Of a stretch of 64,000 bases of DNA, positions 18,957-27,123 are shown in pieces. The notes under the pieces are model-generated. The model saw nothing but the letters and a program-made list of their open reading frames with translations, was not told where the DNA came from and made no database searches. A program made the translations under genes and the position numbers. The DNA is taken from assembly GCA_902500695.1 (NCBI GenBank), contig CABVRQ010000011.1, positions 10,904-74,903 of the forward strand. Reading direction: 5' to 3'. Numbering within the stretch: the first letter of the stretch is position 1; each line of letters starts with the position of its first letter. Origin of the DNA: an uncultured Nitrospira sp. (lineage in GTDB: Bacteria; Nitrospirota; Nitrospiria; Nitrospirales; UBA8639).

Positions 18957-19277
18957 TTAGGATGAAGGCAGTGACGTTTTGAGTGCTTCCAAATCTTTAA
19001 TGACGAGTAAATTGCCATTCTTCGTCGCGACCGTGATGCCCTCGGTACATATCGCATGGCATTTCTCGAATTCCTGTGCCTGTTTGAGCGATTGAGCCAG
19101 CGCTAAATAGGCGGCTGAATACTCGGGTTTCACCAGGATACATTGCTCCAAGGCGGGAATCGCCTCCTTCCAATTTTCGTCACTCATGTAGGCTTTTCCG
19201 AGGCCGAACCACAATGTTTCGTCCTTGGGGTCCATTTGGAGCACTTTTTTGAATTGTTCGATCTTAGGATTGGCCAT
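18957..19277 (-). CDS. TPR-repeat protein
   Basis: A 106-residue protein made of about two to three tetratricopeptide repeats (ETLWFGLGKAYMSDENWKEA, then SAAYLALAQSLKQAQEFEKC). The start is set at the ATG at 19277 (MANPKIEQFKK). The frame opens 36 codons earlier, but that segment does not look like TPR. The short size suggests a protein-binding adaptor. It is divergent from the HDAC-type hydrolase gene, with about 220 bp between them. Partner unknown. Confidence 0.8.
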   Translation of the reverse strand: MANPKIEQFKKVLQMDPKDETLWFGLGKAYMSDENWKEAIPALEQCILVKPEYSAAYLALAQSLKQAQEFEKCHAICTEGITVATKNGNLLVIKDLEALKTSLPSS

Positions 19278-19494
19278 GGGGTGAAATCCAGTCAGAAAAA
19301 ATGATGACAGAAAATGAACGAAAACCAGCCTATCATGCGGGTGCATGCGTTGTCTAAGCCATTCCCCTATGCTAGGATCTTTCATGTTTTTCCTTCCGGC
19401 TCTTCAGTATTTGTAAGTGTTGTTTGGCCGACATTGTTGATCGAGTTTTTCCTCTGTGCATGATTTCCTTTTCCATTTTCCATCTTGAGAGTTT

Positions 19495-20445
19495 ATGAGC
19501 ATGGGCCGTGTTGGATACGTTTCTCATCCGACCTATGAGCTCCATGAGATGGGCAGAAGCCATCCGGAGTCCCCTGAGCGGCTTCGTGCGATACGGGCGC
19601 AATTAGAGCGTTCGGGAACGTGGTCCCGGCTTCATCAGGTCGCACCGCGACGGGCCGAGCGGAAATGGATTGAACTTATCCACGATTCGTCCTATGTGGA
19701 GAGTCTTGAACGACGTTCCCCCTCAAGTGGGTATGCTTCCCTGGATCCTGATACATCGATGTGTCCGGGAACGCTGGAGGCTGCCTATCTGGCAGTCGGC
19801 GCGGGGTTGGCGGCGGTGGATGCGATCATGAACCACGACATTGATCAGGCTTTTTGCGCCGTGCGGCCTCCTGGGCATCACGCCGAGGCGGATCGAGCGA
19901 TGGGTTTTTGTTTTCTGAATACCATTGCGATTGCCGCCCGTTATCTTCAGCAACAGTATGGACTACAGAAGATCATGATTGTGGATTGGGATGTGCACCA
20001 TGGCAATGGCACGCAACAGGCCTTCTATGATGATCCTACGGTTCTGTTTTTTAGTACGCACCAGTCCCCGTTTTATCCCGGGACAGGACGGGCGACGGAA
20101 ACCGGGGAAGGTCAAGGGAAAGGTCTGACTATCAATGTGCCGCTCTCAGGAGGACAAGGGGATGAGGAGTATGGGGAAATGTTCCAGAGGATCCTGGTTC
20201 CCGCCGCCGAACACTTTCAACCGGAATGTATTCTGATTTCCGCGGGGTTTGACGGTCATCGGGATGATCCGTTGGCGAGTATGGTCTTAACGGAGCAGGG
20301 CTATGCCGACATGACCACAATTGTCTCGAAGATTGCCAGAAAATTTGCAGGTGGACGAATCGTGTCATGTTTAGAGGGGGGCTATCATCTGAAAGCGTTG
20401 GCGGGATCGGTGGATCGCCATCTTCAGGCTCTGCTGGATAATTGA
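19495..20445 (+). CDS. Histone-deacetylase / acetoin-utilisation family hydrolase
   Basis: Zinc-dependent deacetylase of the arginase/HDAC fold (AcuC, HDAH or acetylpolyamine amidohydrolase type). Seen: RPPGHHAEADRAMGFCFLN with the catalytic His pair, and DWDVHHGNGTQ with the zinc Asp and His. GFDGHRDDPL carries the second zinc Asp, and CLEGGYH follows. Length is 316 residues, normal for the class. The start ATG at 19495 is followed by an alternative at 19501. The stop lies 4 bp before the start of the pentaheme cytochrome gene, so the two are probably translationally coupled. The real substrate cannot be read from sequence. Confidence 0.9.
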   Translation: MSMGRVGYVSHPTYELHEMGRSHPESPERLRAIRAQLERSGTWSRLHQVAPRRAERKWIELIHDSSYVESLERRSPSSGYASLDPDTSMCPGTLEAAYLAVGAGLAAVDAIMNHDIDQAFCAVRPPGHHAEADRAMGFCFLNTIAIAARYLQQQYGLQKIMIVDWDVHHGNGTQQAFYDDPTVLFFSTHQSPFYPGTGRATETGEGQGKGLTINVPLSGGQGDEEYGEMFQRILVPAAEHFQPECILISAGFDGHRDDPLASMVLTEQGYADMTTIVSKIARKFAGGRIVSCLEGGYHLKALAGSVDRHLQALLDN

Positions 20446-20449
20446 CGTG

Positions 20450-21772
20450 ATGAAATCAAAGCGATCATGGGGAGGAAAAGCGTGGCTGTTGCTCCTGTTG
20501 GTGCTGGGGGTAGGGATCTACATCTTTTATACGGAAATTCGTCCCACCGTCATATTCGGATTACGGGAGGATTACGCGAAACCCATTCCCTATCAGCAGA
20601 TTCCAGTGGGATTGCAGAGCTTAAAAGCGGAGGAATGTGGAAGTTGTCATGTCGAAATCTACGAAGAGTGGAAATCCAGTATTCATGCCGAAGCCTTTCA
20701 TGATCCGTTTTTTCAAGCCTATTGGAAAAAAGATGATAATATTTGGGTCTGTTTGAATTGCCATACGCCATTAGAAAATCAGCAACCGACCCTTATTCAA
20801 GACCTTCCCCGTGAACGAGTCGAAAAAGCCGTGCAAATTCCTAATTACCGGTACGATGCGGAATATCAACAAGAAGGTGTGACTTGCGCGGCCTGCCATG
20901 TTCGGGATGGGATGATTCTCGGGCCGTATGATGATTCGGCGGCGCCGCATCCCACCCAATTTGATCCTTCCTTCAGAACGACCCAAGTCTGTTATCGCTG
21001 CCATAATGTTGTTTCGGGACCCATGCAATTCTACAATGCGGGGCCTTGTGGCACGTATCCTGAGTATGAAGGCAAGTTTTTCATGAAGGAAAAGGGACTG
21101 ATTTGTCAGAGTTGTCATATGCCGGAAGTCGAGCGGCCGGTTGCCAAGGGTAGCCCTATCCGATTCGGTCGACGGCATCTCTGGCGAGGAGGCCATGATC
21201 CGGACATGGTCAAGCGAGCGGTCGCTGTCCAAGTGCAGGCAGACCCTCCCACACCCCAACCAGGTGACGATGTCAAATTGACGCTGACGCTGATTAATGC
21301 GGGGGCTGGACACAAAGTCCCGACAGGGGACCCTGACCGGTTTTTTACCGTTGAATTTACGGTGCGCGATTCGAACGGCACGGTGGTGCATGAGCAATCT
21401 GATACCATGGGCCGTTGGATCCTGTGGCAGCCGGTGATTGTGGAAGTCTACGATAACCGACTGTTGCCGCTTGCCAGCCGGGATTATTCCTTTGAATATG
21501 AAATCCCGGAAAAAGAAAAAGGGTGGATGGTTCAGGCGCGGATTCGGTATCATATTCAGACCGAGAGTCAAAATCAGATGTTGAGAAATCAGTATGGTCT
21601 GACGGGTGAAGATCCATATGTCTTTACAATCTATGATCGTGAGTTCCCTTTGGATGCGACCCTGTCTACGGCTTTACAGGATCACGAACCCGATCCTCGG
21701 GTAGGGTGCATCGCACCATCCGATGGGCTTGCTCCCCATCACCCGGCAGATACCTCTTCACTTCATTCATAA
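20450..21772 (+). CDS. Membrane-anchored pentaheme cytochrome c
   Basis: A 440-residue multiheme cytochrome. An N-terminal hydrophobic helix (about residues 12-28) serves as signal or membrane anchor. Five CxxCH heme-binding motifs follow in the first half: CGSCH, CLNCH, CAACH, CYRCH and CQSCH, at about residues 63, 101, 146, 181 and 219. The arrangement recalls the cytochrome c554 family. The second half has no heme sites and looks like a beta-sandwich domain beginning near TLINAGAGHKVPTGD, a signature I know from extracytoplasmic multiheme cytochromes. It starts just after the hydrolase gene (GTG at 20447 or ATG at 20450) and is followed after 12 bp by a rhodanese gene. Predicted role: periplasmic electron transfer, partner unknown. 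Confidence 0.9.
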   Translation: MKSKRSWGGKAWLLLLLVLGVGIYIFYTEIRPTVIFGLREDYAKPIPYQQIPVGLQSLKAEECGSCHVEIYEEWKSSIHAEAFHDPFFQAYWKKDDNIWVCLNCHTPLENQQPTLIQDLPRERVEKAVQIPNYRYDAEYQQEGVTCAACHVRDGMILGPYDDSAAPHPTQFDPSFRTTQVCYRCHNVVSGPMQFYNAGPCGTYPEYEGKFFMKEKGLICQSCHMPEVERPVAKGSPIRFGRRHLWRGGHDPDMVKRAVAVQVQADPPTPQPGDDVKLTLTLINAGAGHKVPTGDPDRFFTVEFTVRDSNGTVVHEQSDTMGRWILWQPVIVEVYDNRLLPLASRDYSFEYEIPEKEKGWMVQARIRYHIQTESQNQMLRNQYGLTGEDPYVFTIYDREFPLDATLSTALQDHEPDPRVGCIAPSDGLAPHHPADTSSLHS

Positions 21773-21784
21773 AGGGAAAGAACT

Positions 21785-22654
21785 GTGGCTGAAAATTTTT
21801 TCATTGATACGGAATCACTAGCCCAAAACCTGGGACGTGAAGACTTAGTCATTATTGATGTGCGTGGACGCGGAGCGTATACGTCTCATATTCCCGGTGC
21901 TGTTCATAGCACCTGGCATGAGTACAGCGATCCATCCGCTGTGGCAAAGGGGGTCTTAGATCCTGACCTGGGGAGAATTGAACAGCGCCTTCGATCGCTC
22001 GGCATTAACCAGTCCAGCGACGTGGTCATTTATTGTAACCCCTTTGATAATTGGGGTGATGAGGGGCGCATGTTTTGGATGTTAACCTTTTTGGGACATT
22101 CCAGCGTTCGAATTCTGGACGGTGGGTGGGTTAAGTGGACCGCCGAGCAGCGTCCCATTGAACATGAAGCGATTCGACCAACGCTGGGTGATTTTACTGT
22201 CACGGCCAATCCGGAACTCATTGTGAATAAGGACGGATTAAAAAAACTGCTCAAAGGACCTCACCCGGATACCATAATTCTTGATGCCAGAAGCGTGGAG
22301 GAATATGCGGGGAAGGAGATCGATGGGTTGCCTCGGGCCGGCCATATTCCTTCTGCCATCAATATCCCATGGAATCGGTTTTTACAACCGGATGCCACGG
22401 TGAAACCTCCCGAGCAGGTAAGGGAAATATTTGAAGATCACGGGCTACGGGACAATCAGGAAATCATGACGTATTGCTTGGGTGGCGTCCGGGCGGCTTG
22501 GGTGTTTTGTTTGCTTCGATACGTAGGGTTTCCACGAGTGAAAGTCTATCCAGGATCGTGGTGGGAATGGTCCAGGGATTTTGCGGCACCGGCAGAAAAA
22601 GACGTGAAGTTATTATTTCGAGTCACCAATCAGGATCAGATGAAATCATCTTGA
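21785..22654 (+). CDS. Two-domain sulfurtransferase (rhodanese / 3-mercaptopyruvate type)
   Basis: Transfers sulfane sulfur from thiosulfate or mercaptopyruvate to a thiol or cyanide acceptor. It has two rhodanese domains (about residues 8-135 and 155-280). The second carries the active-site loop CLGGVR in TYCLGGVRAAW. The first carries a less canonical YCNPFDN at the same place. Length is 289 residues, matching SseA/TST. The start is GTG at 21785, with AAAGGGAAAG just in front. It is 12 bp after the pentaheme cytochrome, so the three genes from 19495 look like one operon. No signal peptide is seen, so it is probably cytoplasmic. Confidence 0.9.
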   Translation: MAENFFIDTESLAQNLGREDLVIIDVRGRGAYTSHIPGAVHSTWHEYSDPSAVAKGVLDPDLGRIEQRLRSLGINQSSDVVIYCNPFDNWGDEGRMFWMLTFLGHSSVRILDGGWVKWTAEQRPIEHEAIRPTLGDFTVTANPELIVNKDGLKKLLKGPHPDTIILDARSVEEYAGKEIDGLPRAGHIPSAINIPWNRFLQPDATVKPPEQVREIFEDHGLRDNQEIMTYCLGGVRAAWVFCLLRYVGFPRVKVYPGSWWEWSRDFAAPAEKDVKLLFRVTNQDQMKSS

Positions 22655-22729
22655 TCTTGTGTATGAGGAATGAGAGGATAACTTAGTCTCTCAGTTTAAT
22701 ATTAATCTACTTTTTCAAGGAGGTCAGGG

Positions 22730-23086
22730 ATGAAAAAGCAAATGGTCAGTAAGGCAATTGGCATCGTTGCCATGCTCGGGATTCTGGTTGCGGGGGCGTG
22801 GGGGTCTGTCGCGCTTGCAGGAGCCAATCCACATGTGGCTGAAGCGATTGCTCATGCCCAGGGAGCCGTGAAACATGGCGAACAGGGACATGCTGATGCG
22901 TTGGTTGAGCATGCCCAAGAAGCCTTGACCCACGCCCAGGGTGCTCAAAAAGACGTGAAGAATCCTCATTTAGATGAAGGCGTTCACGAACTCATGGAAG
23001 CGGTGGAGCATGGCAAAGCCGGGCATGCCGATGTCGGGACCAAGCATGCGAAAAGTGCCGTTATGCATTTGAAAGAGGTTAAGTAA
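22730..23086 (+). CDS. smbP: Small metal-binding protein SmbP
   Basis: A 118-residue exported protein. The signal peptide (about residues 1-30, ending VALAGA) is followed by a mature part of roughly 88 residues made of helical repeats. Each carries regularly spaced His (HAQGAVKHGEQGHADALVEH, then HLDEGVHELMEAVEHGKAGH). This matches SmbP, the periplasmic four-helix protein first described in Nitrosomonas europaea that binds Cu and other divalent metals. A strong ribosome site AAGGAGGT is at 22717-22724 and an intrinsic terminator follows the stop, so it is likely a well-expressed single-gene unit. Confidence 0.92.
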   Translation: MKKQMVSKAIGIVAMLGILVAGAWGSVALAGANPHVAEAIAHAQGAVKHGEQGHADALVEHAQEALTHAQGAQKDVKNPHLDEGVHELMEAVEHGKAGHADVGTKHAKSAVMHLKEVK

Positions 23087-23110
23087 TCATAAAGCCTTAA
23101 TCTGATAAAG

Positions 23111-23144
23111 AAGCGGGTAGAGTCTACCTCTGCCCGCTTTTTTT
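23111..23144 (+). terminator. Intrinsic terminator after smbP
   Basis: AAGCGGG (23111-23117) pairs with CCCGCTT (23133-23139) across a 15-base loop that can itself fold. A T run follows to 23144. It lies 25 bp after the smbP stop. Confidence 0.85.
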
Positions 23145-23155
23145 GTGGGGTGGTG

Positions 23156-23956
23156 ATGTCAACGATCAGTGGAGGGTTTTTTCAATTTTCTCCCGTATTT
23201 GGAGAGGTTCAACGTAATCTGGAGACTATCCTGAATGCCATCCATGCCTTTGAGGGACATCTCCTTGTTTTTCCCGAACTTGCCCTCTCTGGATATCAAT
23301 TCCTTTCTAAAGAAGAAGTCCGTGAGCTGGCAGAAGACATCCCTTCTGGTCCAACCATCAAAGCCTTGGAAGAAGCCGTTCGAGGCCGTGACCTGCACGT
23401 GGTGGTCGGGTTGGCTGAACGAGAGCATGACCGGATATATAATTCGGCAGTGCTGATCGGCCCGAAAGGGTATATCGGGACCTATCGCAAAACGCATTTA
23501 TTTTTTGAGGAAACCCTCTGGTTTGCTCCTGGAGATACGGGATTTCTTGTCTGGGATATTGGAAAGGCCAAGGTTGGTCTTCTCGTCTGTTTTGATTGGT
23601 TTTTTCCCGAAGCCGCAAGAAGTCTGGCCATCAAGGGCGCCGATATTCTCTGCCACCCCAGCAATTTAGTGTTGCCCTATTGTCCTGATGCCATGGTGAC
23701 AAGATGTTTGGAAAACGGGGTGTTTGCCATAACAGCCAATCGAGTCGGCAGGGAACAACGTGGGGAAAAACCAGCATTGCCATTTATTGGCATGAGTGAG
23801 ATGGTGGCTCCCGATGGACGGATTTTGTGTCGGTCTTCCCAAAAGGACGAAGAGTTTGGTCTGTACGAGATGGATATGGCGGAAGCTCGGAACAAACGAA
23901 TCAATCCCTATAATGATTTGCTCAAAGACCGACGTCCTGAATGGTATGTCTTGTAA
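23156..23956 (+). CDS. Carbon-nitrogen hydrolase (nitrilase superfamily)
   Basis: Amidase/nitrilase-fold enzyme hydrolysing a C-N bond. The catalytic triad is visible: Glu in VFPELALSGYQF, Lys in TYRKTHLF, and Cys in LLVCFDWFFPE. Length is 266 residues from the ATG at 23156; a GTG at 23150 is an alternative start. It resembles omega-amidase, beta-ureidopropionase or N-carbamoylputrescine amidase types, but the substrate cannot be set from sequence. It begins 12 bp after the smbP terminator. Confidence 0.9.
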   Translation: MSTISGGFFQFSPVFGEVQRNLETILNAIHAFEGHLLVFPELALSGYQFLSKEEVRELAEDIPSGPTIKALEEAVRGRDLHVVVGLAEREHDRIYNSAVLIGPKGYIGTYRKTHLFFEETLWFAPGDTGFLVWDIGKAKVGLLVCFDWFFPEAARSLAIKGADILCHPSNLVLPYCPDAMVTRCLENGVFAITANRVGREQRGEKPALPFIGMSEMVAPDGRILCRSSQKDEEFGLYEMDMAEARNKRINPYNDLLKDRRPEWYVL

Positions 23957-24120
23957 TCCGCAAGTACCGGAATCTACAGGTCAGGGCGGTGGCCTGGCTT
24001 GACATAACCGCGAGGATGCCATAAATCCTGAATAGGGGTATAAACCTAAGAACCAGATTGTGGTCAGGAGGAGATTGTTTAAGGATGAATCTTTCTATTG
24101 GTAGGGATGAGGAGGATATT

Positions 24121-24882
24121 ATGAAGAGGTGGGTGGTCATTTCGGTTGTGCTTCTGATGGGATTGTCCGGGTGTATGGTTTCGAAGACGAAATATGAGGC
24201 TTCGGTGGCGGATATGGAGTCGGCCAAGGCCGAGTTGGAAAAAAGCCGGATGCATCAGGAAGCCCTTGAAGAACAAATACGCAATTTAAAGGGATTGAAC
24301 GAAAAAGTCTCTACAGATCTAGAGACCATGACCACCGAAGTGCAACGGATTAAGGAAGGGCGAAAAAATGAGCACACCTTATTGGAAACACGTGAGCGGG
24401 AATTAGATCAGGAGAAAGAGCAGCTCACATCAAAGTTGCGGGTGGTTGTGGACCAATATCAAAAAGTCAAATCGCAAAACAAAGCACTGAAAGAGACGGT
24501 GTTGCGCTATCAGAAGGAATTAAAAGATACCCGTGAATCTTCCGTGGGGAGTACAGCCGGAGTGATGAAACCCTCGGAAACCACCGATATGTCCAAAAGC
24601 GGAATTGCCCAGCCAGTGACGCCTAGCTCTATCGTTTCGTCCAAACCGCCAGTGCCAAAAATTGTGACTTCTCCAACACTTCCAAAAATGGGAGGTGATT
24701 TAGTCAATATTAATAAGGCGCCGGTGAGTGATCTGGTTTTAACACTGGGGTTAACCCGTGAAGTAGCTGAGGAAGTGATTTCCAACCGGCCTTATCGGCT
24801 TCGTGGCGAACTTGTGGCGAAAAACATTATTCCCAAGGCCACATTTGACGAGATCAAGGATCGTATCACGGCTTCTCCGTAA
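24121..24882 (+). CDS. Coiled-coil lipoprotein with C-terminal helix-hairpin-helix-like domain
   Basis: A 253-residue predicted lipoprotein. The start at 24121 has AGGAGG five bases upstream. The signal sequence ends in the lipobox LSGC, so the Cys near residue 17 should be lipidated. Residues about 20-155 are a long, charged coiled coil, followed by a Ser/Pro/Thr-rich linker. The last 60 residues (LVNINKAPVSDLVLTLGLTR, then EEVISNRPYR) resemble the ComEA-type helix-hairpin-helix, in which such a motif binds DNA or protein. An envelope lipoprotein with an HhH-like end is unusual. Function not known. Confidence 0.8.
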   Translation: MKRWVVISVVLLMGLSGCMVSKTKYEASVADMESAKAELEKSRMHQEALEEQIRNLKGLNEKVSTDLETMTTEVQRIKEGRKNEHTLLETRERELDQEKEQLTSKLRVVVDQYQKVKSQNKALKETVLRYQKELKDTRESSVGSTAGVMKPSETTDMSKSGIAQPVTPSSIVSSKPPVPKIVTSPTLPKMGGDLVNINKAPVSDLVLTLGLTREVAEEVISNRPYRLRGELVAKNIIPKATFDEIKDRITASP

Positions 24883-24887
24883 TGGGA

Positions 24888-25022
24888 GTGGTGAAAAATG
24901 CCGCCAGCGGCGTTCTCGCCGTCTGGCCGTGCTCACGTACTCCTCCGTACACTCCGCTTGTCTAAGCCGCTGCGGCCTTCCCTTCGAGAGGTCTTAGGTC
25001 AGGACGAGCCTTTGAACACTCC
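24888..25022 (+). repeat. Dispersed MITE/REP-like repeat, copy 1
   Basis: About 135 bp, GC-rich, starting GTGAAAAATGCCGCCAGCGG and ending near GCCTTTGAACACTC. It shares a long block with copy 2, including GCCGTGCTCACGTACTCC, which contains the hairpin GTAC-TCCTCC-GTAC. The ends form imperfect terminal inverted repeats. It sits between the lipoprotein gene and the terminator at 25037-25078. No coding function; the stray open frames across it are not genes. Confidence 0.85.
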
Positions 25023-25036
25023 CAGGATTCTTCTAC

Positions 25037-25078
25037 AAGGGGAACTTCATCAACAGAGATGGAGTTCCCCTTATTTTT
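25037..25078 (+). terminator. Intrinsic terminator after the lipoprotein gene and repeat copy 1
   Basis: AAGGGGAACT (25037-25046) pairs perfectly with AGTTCCCCTT (25063-25072). An inner CATC/GATG stem extends the hairpin to about 15 bp. ATTTTT follows at 25073-25078. It faces the convergent lolD 3' end. Confidence 0.8.
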
Positions 25079-25088
25079 CTGTGTGGTC

Positions 25089-25844
25089 TTACGACATGGT
25101 TCCAGTGTTGGACCCATCGGTGAGGCAGCGATCTTCGATAATTTGTCCATCCTGCAGTTGAATCAGCCGGTCAGTTTGAAGGGAAAGTTTTTCGTTGTGG
25201 GTCACAATCACGAAGGCTGTTCCATGCGTGTGATTGAGTTTTCGTAAAAGCGCAAATAATTCATCACCGGTATGCGTGTCGAGATTGCCTGTTGGTTCAT
25301 CCGCCAACACCAGGTCAGGATGTCGGATCAAGGCTCTGGCTACGGCGACACGTTGTTGCTCTCCTCCGGATAATTCCCCTGGTTTATGGTGTAGGCGGTG
25401 AGAGAGCCCCACTTCAGAGAGAAGTGATTGAGCCGCGTCCATAGCCTGCTGTTTTGGAATTTTTTGAATGAGCGCCGGAAGGTAGGTGTTTTCCAATGCG
25501 GTGAATTCAGGCAGGAGGTGATGAAATTGAAAGACAAATCCGATGGATCGATTCCGGAATCCCGCTAAGGCAGTTTCGCTGACCCTAAACATATTCTTTC
25601 CCTCAAACAGCACCTCTCCGCTGGTCGGGCGATCTAAGGTTCCCATGATGTGGAGCAATGTACTTTTCCCTGCCCCTGATGCTCCGACAATCGACACCAT
25701 TTCCTTTCGCGCTAAGGTCATGGTAATGCCGTTGAGAACATGCACCGTTTGCTTGCCCATTTGAAATGAGCGACAAAGATTGTCAATGGAGACCAATGGC
25801 AATGGCACTTGAGGAGTGAACTCTGAATCGATGGGGTTATTCAT
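25089..25844 (-). CDS. lolD: Lipoprotein-releasing ABC transporter ATPase LolD
   Basis: ATPase that powers release of outer-membrane lipoproteins from the inner membrane with LolC/E. Walker A is GASGAGKST, the signature is LSGGEQQR, and Walker B is LVLADEPT with the H-loop in VTHNEKL. Length is 251 residues, with a short N-terminal extension compared with E. coli. The start ATG at 25844 overlaps the lolC/E stop by 8 bp. It is the last gene of the rpmB-lnt-prfB-lysS-lolC/E-lolD run. Confidence 0.94.
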   Translation of the reverse strand: MNNPIDSEFTPQVPLPLVSIDNLCRSFQMGKQTVHVLNGITMTLARKEMVSIVGASGAGKSTLLHIMGTLDRPTSGEVLFEGKNMFRVSETALAGFRNRSIGFVFQFHHLLPEFTALENTYLPALIQKIPKQQAMDAAQSLLSEVGLSHRLHHKPGELSGGEQQRVAVARALIRHPDLVLADEPTGNLDTHTGDELFALLRKLNHTHGTAFVIVTHNEKLSLQTDRLIQLQDGQIIEDRCLTDGSNTGTMS

Positions 25845-27123
25845 AACGAAGTGCGCTGACTGGGTCTAATTTCGCCGCTTGCCATGAGGGGTAGAACGTG
25901 GCGGCAAAACTGATGAGGATGGCCGAAGTGGCTACCAACAGCACATCCAATGGTAGGATATGCACGGGAATGCGGGATATGTAATAGACGGAGGCGTCGA
26001 AGGTCCAATAGTTCTGAATGAGCCACAAAAAGGTATAGCCGAGAGGGACCCCAATGCCTGTTCCCACGAAACCGATCACCAACCCGTTTAGCATGAAAAT
26101 CCGCATGATGGCTCCTGGCGTGGCGCCCATGGCTTTGAGGATGGCAATTTCACGTTGTTTCTCGTTAACAATCATCGTCAGGGTTCCTACGATATTGAAC
26201 GACGCGACCAGGGTGATCAAGACCAGCAGGAGAAACATCATAGTCTTTTCGAGTTTCAATGCCGAAAACAAATTTCGATTTAACTGCATCCAATCCCGTG
26301 CGATAAAGGTGGAGCCGAGTGTGGCTTCCAGGCGTTGGGCAATCTGCTGTGCCAAAAATACGTCGTTGACTTTGACTTGAATCCCGGTGACCGTCTCACC
26401 GAGATTGAAAAACTTCTGGGCTTCTTCCAGACTGATATACGACAACGAAGAATCATATTCGAACATGCCGGATTCGAATACACCGACAACGGTGTAGGGC
26501 CGAATTTTCGGTGTCATGGTCAATGAGGTCATGGGGCCGACAGGTGATACGACGTTGATGGTATCGCCGATAAACACGCCAAGCCGAAAGGCCAGTTCCT
26601 TCCCTAAAATAATTCCGGGCGGATTGGAGGGCGAAGGAGTGGGGTTGTCCTGGTCAGAATTGGGAGATGTTGATGTGGGTGGAGTAAAAGGGCGAGTCAG
26701 GTCAGCCAAATCCCCGAATTTCATGTTGGCTTCTAAATCGGTCACGCGTGTTTCCTGCGAGGGCTGAATGCCTCGGAGGATGATCCCTTGCACAGCTGTT
26801 TTGGAGGTGACGAGCACTTGCTTGAAAATAAACGGGGCGGCCGCGATGACATCGGGCACAGCTTCAATCTGATCGACAAGGTCCGCATAGCCTTGCATGT
26901 CGATGCTACCACGTTCCTGTACGATCACATGCGCGGTCGTTCCAAGAATTTTCGACTGAAGATCCTCCTTGAAGCCGGTCATGATGCCAAGCGTTCCAAT
27001 GAGTGCTGCGACACCAAGCGTGATTCCGGTGATGGAGATAAACGTGTTCAGCGAAATCGTTCGTTGCCGACGTTTGGCCCGAAGATACCGCAGCCCAATT
27101 AATATCTCATACGGGAGGGTCAC
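25837..27123 (-). CDS. lolC: Lipoprotein-releasing system permease (LolC/LolE family)
   Basis: Inner-membrane permease of the Lol system. An N-terminal helix follows GLRYLRAKRRQRTISLNTFIS. A large periplasmic domain then spans about residues 50-275, and three C-terminal helices follow. The FtsX coupling loop VNEKQREIAILKAMGATPG is present, and the C-terminus ends in PVSALRYE, as in LolC/E. Length is 428 residues. The start GTG at 27123 overlaps the lysS stop by 4 bp (GTGA). Only one permease gene accompanies lolD, so it may act as a homodimer (LolF-like); the LolC symbol is approximate. Confidence 0.92.
   Translation of the reverse strand: MTLPYEILIGLRYLRAKRRQRTISLNTFISITGITLGVAALIGTLGIMTGFKEDLQSKILGTTAHVIVQERGSIDMQGYADLVDQIEAVPDVIAAAPFIFKQVLVTSKTAVQGIILRGIQPSQETRVTDLEANMKFGDLADLTRPFTPPTSTSPNSDQDNPTPSPSNPPGIILGKELAFRLGVFIGDTINVVSPVGPMTSLTMTPKIRPYTVVGVFESGMFEYDSSLSYISLEEAQKFFNLGETVTGIQVKVNDVFLAQQIAQRLEATLGSTFIARDWMQLNRNLFSALKLEKTMMFLLLVLITLVASFNIVGTLTMIVNEKQREIAILKAMGATPGAIMRIFMLNGLVIGFVGTGIGVPLGYTFLWLIQNYWTFDASVYYISRIPVHILPLDVLLVATSAILISFAATFYPSWQAAKLDPVSALRYE

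Noticed and set aside
24803..25161. Open frames over repeat copy 1 (including one reading LAVLTYSSVHSACLSRCG)
   Set aside because: The same peptide-like string occurs over copy 2, because both lie in the repeat. The frames have no ribosome sites and are repeat translation, not genes.
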